The position numbers and the translations under genes were made by a program. From assembly GCF_001424145.1 (NCBI RefSeq), contig NZ_LMQM01000001.1, forward strand, positions 1 through 64,000: a stretch of DNA of 64,000 bases, in the 5' to 3' direction. Shown one piece after another: positions 61,135 to 64,000 of this stretch. The stretch is from Chryseobacterium sp. Leaf404. GTDB taxonomy: Bacteria > Bacteroidota > Bacteroidia > Flavobacteriales > Weeksellaceae. Position 1 is the first letter of the stretch. Each line of letters begins with the position of its first letter. The notes beneath the pieces were generated by a model. That model was given only the letters and a program-made list of their open reading frames with translations, was not told the origin of the DNA and did no database searches.

Positions 61135-61524
61135 TTAAGAATTTATAATTGAATTTTGAATTTCTGTATATTCTTCAGATGAAAGTTTCAGTCTTTCGTT
61201 TTTGAAGTTCATATCTTCTACCTTATTTAATGGGATGAGATGGATATGGGCATGAGGAACTTCCAGCCCAACTACCGCCACGCCCACCCGTACGCAGGGA
61301 ACTGCATTTTTCACCTTTCTGGCAATGTTCTGAGCAAATGCCCAGAGGTTTTTGTACTCCTCACTGTCCAGATCAAAAATCAGATCAACTTCCTTTTTCG
61401 GAATCACCAAAGTATGCCCTTTCACCAAAGGCATTGCATCAAGAAATGCGATAAAATTTTCATCTTCTGCAATCCTGTAAGCCGGAATTTCTCCGTTGAT
61501 GATTTTTGTAAATATTGAGCTCAT
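61135..61524 (-). CDS. HIT-family (HINT-like) nucleotide hydrolase
   Basis: 129-aa protein with the histidine triad HAHIH (H91, H93, H95) followed by LIPLN, and an N-terminal FTKIINGEIPAYRIAEDE. HINT-type proteins hydrolyse nucleoside phosphoramidates such as AMP-lysine. It starts 25 bases after greA. Confidence 0.93.
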   Translation of the reverse strand: MSSIFTKIINGEIPAYRIAEDENFIAFLDAMPLVKGHTLVIPKKEVDLIFDLDSEEYKNLWAFAQNIARKVKNAVPCVRVGVAVVGLEVPHAHIHLIPLNKVEDMNFKNERLKLSSEEYTEIQNSIINS

Positions 61525-61549
61525 TTTTTTGAGTTTAATATATAATGGT

Positions 61550-62020
61550 TTAAAGAGAAATATCTAAAACCTTGAAAGAAAGTTTATTTCCATTTGGCAA
61601 AACGATTTCTGCTGTTTCACCAATCACTTTTCCTAATAATCCTTTGGCAATAGGTGTATTTACAGAGATTTTACCTGTTTTCAAGTCACTTTCATTGTCC
61701 GGAACCAGTTTAAAAACCTGCTCTTTTTTGGTATCGTTGTTCAAGAGTTTTACAGTGGTAAGAATAGAAACTTTTGAGGTATCCAGCTGAGTTTCGTCTA
61801 TTACTTTAGAAGTGGTCACAATATCCTTCAGTTTAGAAATTCTCATTTCCAGCATTCCCTGTGCTTCTTTTGCAGCGTCATATTCTGCGTTTTCAGACAA
61901 ATCTCCTTTATCTCTCGCTTCTGCAATCTGCTGAGTAATTTTCGGTCTTTCAATTTTTTCTAATTGCTCAAGCTCGGCTTTCATTTTATCCAATCCTTCC
62001 TTTGTTACATAGCTTGCCAT
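61550..62020 (-). CDS. greA: Transcription elongation factor GreA
   Basis: 156-aa factor that rescues backtracked RNA polymerase. I take ATG 62020 (MASYVTKEGLDKMKAELEQL); the frame extends 14 codons further upstream but loses family sequence and would include the hairpin region. The N-terminal coiled-coil has the D-x-x-E tip segment around RDKGDLSENAEY (about residues 36-47) that reaches into the polymerase channel, and the C-terminal FKBP-like domain follows. A promoter (62104-62111) and a terminator-like hairpin (62047-62070) lie upstream. Confidence 0.96.
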   Translation of the reverse strand: MASYVTKEGLDKMKAELEQLEKIERPKITQQIAEARDKGDLSENAEYDAAKEAQGMLEMRISKLKDIVTTSKVIDETQLDTSKVSILTTVKLLNNDTKKEQVFKLVPDNESDLKTGKISVNTPIAKGLLGKVIGETAEIVLPNGNKLSFKVLDISL

Positions 62021-62046
62021 AATTTTAAAATTTTGTTTTAGTATAA

Positions 62047-62070
62047 AAAAATAATCCGACATTTGTCGGA
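62047..62070 (-). promoter_or_regulatory. Candidate attenuator hairpin in the greA leader
   Basis: On the greA strand TCCGAC and GTCGGA (62070-62065 and 62060-62055) form a 6-bp GC-rich stem with an AAAT loop, followed by TTATTTTTTT. It lies downstream of the -7 box (62111-62104) and 27 bases or more before the greA start, so an early-terminated leader RNA of about 50 bases is possible. A greA leader terminator yielding the GraL sRNA is known in E. coli. Confidence 0.45.
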
Positions 62071-62103
62071 CAATGTTTTAGCGTGTTAATCGTTATTCTT
62101 TTA

Positions 62104-62111
62104 CAAATATA
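62104..62111 (-). promoter_or_regulatory. Promoter -7 box of greA
   Basis: The minus strand reads TATATTTG, a perfect TAnnTTTG, about 84 bases before the greA start. No -33 TTG at the ideal spacing. Confidence 0.5.
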
Positions 62112-62128
62112 TAAAAATTTCAATTCAA

Positions 62129-62581
62129 ATGAAAAAAACTTTTTCGCTGATCATAATTTCAACAATTCTGATTTTCAGTAATTTAAGCCTAAATTCCTGC
62201 AGAAGTACCAATGATACGGTAAGTTGTTTTCCCAATGCTCCGGTGAATGTTTCTTTAAATCTTAACCTCCCTGCCTACTTCAATCTCACACAACCACAAG
62301 GATGGATTTATGTAAACGAACAGCAGTCTGGAACGCGCGGTCTGATCATTGTACGCGGCTCCGGAAACACATTTAAAGTATATGACAGAAATGCACCTCA
62401 CCTATGCCCAGACACCAATACTACACTTGAAGTGAAAGACAATATCAGCATTATCTGTCCCAAAGATAATGCCACATGGATTTTATTGACAGGTAACCCC
62501 ACCTCCGTTACTTCACTTCCTCCCAAAACTTATCTTTATAATTACGACGCTTCAACAAATGTCTTAAATATTTACTTTTGA
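62129..62581 (+). CDS. Lipoprotein with a degenerate Rieske-like fold
   Basis: 150-aa lipoprotein (signal ends at C24, NSCRST). Residues about 55-125 resemble the Bacteroidota Rieske-type fold. Where a CxH...CxxH metal pair would stand, it has APH (A89, H91) and CPKD (C110, D113): one cysteine and one histidine of the four ligands are replaced. It may therefore have lost the [2Fe-2S] centre. It is followed by dtd without a gap, so the two are co-transcribed and perhaps translationally coupled. Confidence 0.7.
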   Translation: MKKTFSLIIISTILIFSNLSLNSCRSTNDTVSCFPNAPVNVSLNLNLPAYFNLTQPQGWIYVNEQQSGTRGLIIVRGSGNTFKVYDRNAPHLCPDTNTTLEVKDNISIICPKDNATWILLTGNPTSVTSLPPKTYLYNYDASTNVLNIYF

Positions 62582-63031
62582 ATGAAAGCAGTTATCCAAA
62601 GAGTTTCTGAAGCGAGCGTAAAGGTTGATGGTAGAATTACAGGTGAAATTACAAAAGGACTTATGCTCCTCATCGGAATTGATGCAAGTGATGAAAAAGC
62701 AGATGCAGACTGGCTTATACAGAAGATTCTGAATCTAAGGGTGTTTGGAGATGAAAATGACAGACTCAATCTTTCTGTTCAGGATATTTCTGGTGAGATC
62801 CTCTGCATCAGTCAGTTTACTTTAATAGCGGACTATAAAAAAGGAAACCGGCCCTCCTTTATTAAAGCTGCAAAACCTGATAAGGCGATACCGCTGTTTG
62901 AATATTTTAAATCTGAAATTTCAAAATCGGGTTTAAAAACCCAAAGCGGAATTTTCGGAGCAAATATGAAGGTTTCCCTTATAAATGACGGCCCCGTCAC
63001 CATTGTTATGGATACAATAACGAAAAGCTGA
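62582..63031 (+). CDS. dtd: D-aminoacyl-tRNA deacylase Dtd
   Basis: 149-aa enzyme that removes D-amino acids wrongly attached to tRNA. Family motifs are SQFTL (77-81), the following ADYKKGNRPSF, and the GPVT motif (137-140) that supplies the cis-proline active site. It starts on the base after the previous stop, and a terminator overlaps its end. Confidence 0.96.
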   Translation: MKAVIQRVSEASVKVDGRITGEITKGLMLLIGIDASDEKADADWLIQKILNLRVFGDENDRLNLSVQDISGEILCISQFTLIADYKKGNRPSFIKAAKPDKAIPLFEYFKSEISKSGLKTQSGIFGANMKVSLINDGPVTIVMDTITKS

Positions 63032-63060
63032 ATCTCAAAGAAAATTTGAGATTTTTTTTG
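63031..63060 (+). terminator. Terminator after dtd
   Basis: AATCTCAAA (63031-63039) pairs with TTTGAGATT (63045-63053), followed by a T-run. The stem begins on the last base of the stop codon. Confidence 0.85.
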
Positions 63061-63176
63061 TCCTAATTTCCATCTAAAAATCACCATGTCTGGAGGTAAC
63101 CATTGATAGTTACAAAAACACACTATTACAGATTATATATTAATAATGTGATATTATAATAAATAATGTAACATAA

Positions 63177-63210
63177 TTGCATAATTTTTGATTTAGTTTT
63201 AATAAATTTG
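63177..63210 (+). promoter_or_regulatory. Promoter of the surface protein gene
   Basis: TAAATTTG (63203-63210) as -7 box, with TTG (63177-63179) 23 bases above. The inferred start of transcription is near 63217. Confidence 0.6.
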
Positions 63211-63241
63211 ACTAATTTAACACCACTAAAACTTAAATCTT

Positions 63242-64000
63242 ATGAAAAAACGTTACATTTTGCTCGCTGCTTTTTTATTAAGCTACAGCATAAGCGCACA
63301 GGTAGGGATTAATACTGAGAATCCAAGAGCCACTTTAGATGTGGTAGGCAAACCCACAACCACTACTGTCCCTGACGGATTTATTCCGCCACGACTCACA
63401 GGTGACGAACTCAGAGCAAAATCTGCTGCTTACGGCAGCGCACAAAATGGCTCAATCGTTTATGTAACCCAACCTGCCACCATCACAGATCCTAAAACTT
63501 CAGGAGTTTTAACCCGCGGACTTTTTTTATATGATGCAATGGAACCCAACGGTGTGGATAACGGAACCTGGCAGCTATTACCAGACGGACCGGCTGTACC
63601 AACGGGTGGCACATCTGGCAGCGGAGCATATGCCGCAAAATTCAGAGGAAATATAGGACTGCTAAGCCTATCCTTATCAAATCTTTTTTCAACATCTTTC
63701 AACTATATACCACTAAACACTACAAGTGTTGCTGCAACTGTTGAAATTCCTTCCTCGCAAATAAATAATAACGAGTATGTAGTTCCTTCTGATGGATTAT
63801 ATCATATCAACTTCAGTTTCAGAAATGGGCAAGGTATCTCCGCACAGTTACTTTCAGCAAACCCGCCGGGAGTAGCAATTACCAAAAGAGAAGGAACCAG
63901 CGCTACAACCTCCACATTATTAGATTACAGAGAGTTTGGAGGAGTCAACTTGCTTGACGTAACGATACCGCTAGTAGTAGGTTCCATAAATTTGGGCGTA
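63242..64000 (+). CDS. Secreted surface protein, 3' end outside the window
   Basis: Open frame of 253 codons running off the window, starting MKKRYILLAAF with a signal peptide to about residue 20 (ISAQ). It then reads VGINTENPRATLDVVGK, the repeat-like opening found in many flavobacterial surface proteins (often followed by C1q-like or coiled-coil domains). The rest is beta-rich and low in charge, without a catalytic motif. A T9SS sorting domain may follow beyond the edge, but this cannot be seen. A promoter lies at 63177-63210. Confidence 0.85.
   Translation, partial: MKKRYILLAAFLLSYSISAQVGINTENPRATLDVVGKPTTTTVPDGFIPPRLTGDELRAKSAAYGSAQNGSIVYVTQPATITDPKTSGVLTRGLFLYDAMEPNGVDNGTWQLLPDGPAVPTGGTSGSGAYAAKFRGNIGLLSLSLSNLFSTSFNYIPLNTTSVAATVEIPSSQINNNEYVVPSDGLYHINFSFRNGQGISAQLLSANPPGVAITKREGTSATTSTLLDYREFGGVNLLDVTIPLVVGSINLGV

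Overview
The window looks like a chromosomal segment of a Bacteroidota bacterium of the class Flavobacteriia, most likely Chryseobacterium or a close Weeksellaceae relative. The signs are the AT-rich sequence, an SprA-type type IX secretion (T9SS) giant, a T9SS type A sorting domain, a SusC/SusD pair, many promoters with the Bacteroidota -7 box TAnnTTTG, and a cell-surface protein opening with a VGINT-like repeat. The genus is inferred from general similarity, not from a marker gene.

Layout. (1) 0.4-17.2 kb is conserved core: a VanZ-like protein, gcvH, sprA, ruvA, malic enzyme, an N-acetylglucosamine kinase-like ATPase, a short coiled-coil protein, gtrA, a lysophospholipid acyltransferase, a sugar MFS transporter and a DUF3810 metallopeptidase-like protein. 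(2) 17.9-27.1 kb (+ strand) is a first pectin arm: a GH28, a DUF4450 protein, a 711-residue secreted protein probably of six-hairpin type, a GntR-type regulator and an NTF2-like protein. (3) 27.3-41.3 kb (- strand) is a nearly complete L-rhamnose system: RhaT transporter and RhaM mutarotase, SusC/SusD outer-membrane uptake, a bifunctional rhamnulose-1-phosphate aldolase/lactaldehyde dehydrogenase, rhamnose isomerase, an FGGY kinase, and an FMN-dependent lactate dehydrogenase that would take the resulting L-lactate to pyruvate. (4) A 669-bp repeat-bounded cassette (41.4-42.1 kb) carries a GxxExxY nuclease-like gene. (5) 42.1-56.0 kb (- strand) is the second pectin arm: GH105, two SGNH rhamnogalacturonan acetylesterases, PL11 lyase, DUF4350, GH106 rhamnosidase, GH2 and a divergent GH28. 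(6) 56.1-64.0 kb returns to core genes: tRNA-Met, a TlpA-like thioredoxin, a tiny membrane protein beside a T9SS substrate, greA-HIT-clpX, a degenerate Rieske-like lipoprotein, dtd, and a surface protein cut off by the window end.

The genes of regions 2, 3 and 5 work as one programme. Secreted enzymes strip acetyl groups and side chains from rhamnogalacturonan I and cut its backbone, SusC/SusD imports products, and released L-rhamnose enters through RhaT and is broken down to dihydroxyacetone phosphate and L-lactate/pyruvate. No galacturonate pathway is present here.

The main non-gene signals are: a structured three-copy intergenic repeat with compensating stems; the inverted repeats around the GxxExxY gene; many palindromic elements concentrated in the pectin/rhamnose region; a GCAGGATA-like motif 40-120 bases upstream of three sugar-operon heads (with a one-mismatch copy at a fourth); a terminator-like hairpin between the greA promoter and start codon; and a possible short minus-strand RNA at 17.2-17.3 kb.
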